Shown one piece after another: positions 5,504 through 5,615 of a stretch of DNA of 5,615 nucleotides (position 1 is its first letter; every line of letters begins with the position of its first letter). The stretch lies in assembly GCA_003242195.1 (NCBI GenBank), contig QGUQ01000134.1, positions 1 through 5,615 on the forward strand. Direction: 5' to 3'. The DNA is from Bacillota bacterium. Lineage in GTDB: Bacteria > Bacillota > Sulfobacillia > Thermaerobacterales > Thermaerobacteraceae. The notes under the pieces are model-generated. The model was not told where the DNA came from. It did no database searches and saw only the letters and a list, made by a program, of their open reading frames with translations. Both the position numbers and the translations under genes were made by a program.

Positions 5504-5590
5504 TCGTGGTGGCTGTAGCTCAGTTGGTTAGAGCGCCAGGTTGTGGCCCTGGAGGTCGGGGGTTCGAATCCCCTCAGTCACCCACCACGA
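5504..5590 (+). repeat. 9-bp inverted repeat flanking the tRNA-His acceptor
   Basis: TCGTGGTGG (5504-5512) is the exact reverse complement of CCACCACGA (5582-5590). The left arm includes the first four bases of mature tRNA-His, and the right arm is the discriminator plus 3' flank. Pairing the arms would compete with the outer part of the normal acceptor stem in the precursor. Confidence 0.6.
5508..5582 (+). tRNA. tRNA-His(GTG)
   Basis: The acceptor stem is GTGGCTG (5509-5515) with CAGTCAC (5575-5581), including one G-U pair. An encoded G at -1 (5508) faces C73 (5582), the pair that marks bacterial histidine tRNA. The D-stem is GCTC/GAGC. The anticodon stem CCAGG/CCTGG holds loop TTGTGGC, with anticodon GTG at 5543-5545. 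The T-arm is GGGGG, TTCGAAT, CCCCT. It reads CAC and CAT. CCA is not encoded in register. It lies 108 bp after tRNA-Arg and may be a separate unit, but no clear promoter is seen before it. Confidence 0.97.
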
Positions 5591-5615
5591 CAAGGCGGCG
5601 CGGGCAGGACGGCCG

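Overview
The window is a GC-rich stretch of bacterial chromosome; third codon positions are mostly G or C. The order rnr tail, smpB, ssrA is a classic Firmicutes arrangement. Together with the high GC, the GTG starts and a UPF0316 and a MutL/GlmL-family gene nearby, it suggests a high-GC, possibly thermophilic Firmicutes lineage of the Thermaerobacter, Symbiobacterium or Limnochordia kind. That placement is inference; no marker here settles it. All supported genes are on the plus strand.

Positions 1-1211 form a ribosome-rescue and RNA-turnover block. It holds the basic C-terminal tail of a probable RNase R (1-180), the tmRNA partner SmpB (247-723), an extended -10 promoter (798-806), tmRNA ssrA (816-1166, inferred tag ADEELALAA) and a strong intrinsic terminator (1176-1211). 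SmpB and tmRNA act together on stalled ribosomes, and RNase R degrades the faulty message.

Positions 1235-5101 form a tightly packed four-gene cluster. It begins with dinB (DNA polymerase IV, GTG start), which overlaps by 4 bp a UPF0316 (DUF5698/DUF2179) membrane protein. Next come a MutL/GlmL-family ASKHA ATPase and rdgB (XTP/dITP pyrophosphatase). dinB and rdgB both concern DNA fidelity: translesion synthesis and nucleotide-pool cleaning. The MutL/GlmL-type gene has no mutase subunits beside it and no normal start codon in frame before its first ATP-binding motif.

Positions 5116-5582 hold four tRNA genes: Pro(TGG), Gly(TCC), Arg(TCT) and His(GTG). None encodes its CCA end. One likely promoter lies in the 3' end of rdgB and another extended -10 lies between tRNA-Pro and tRNA-Gly.

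I see no transposon, CRISPR array, phage gene or clearly new multi-gene system. The window reads as an ordinary housekeeping region with several local oddities: a possible CTG start or frameshift in the GlmL-like gene, a non-canonical tmRNA T-loop, U73 in tRNA-Arg, and a competing inverted repeat around tRNA-His.
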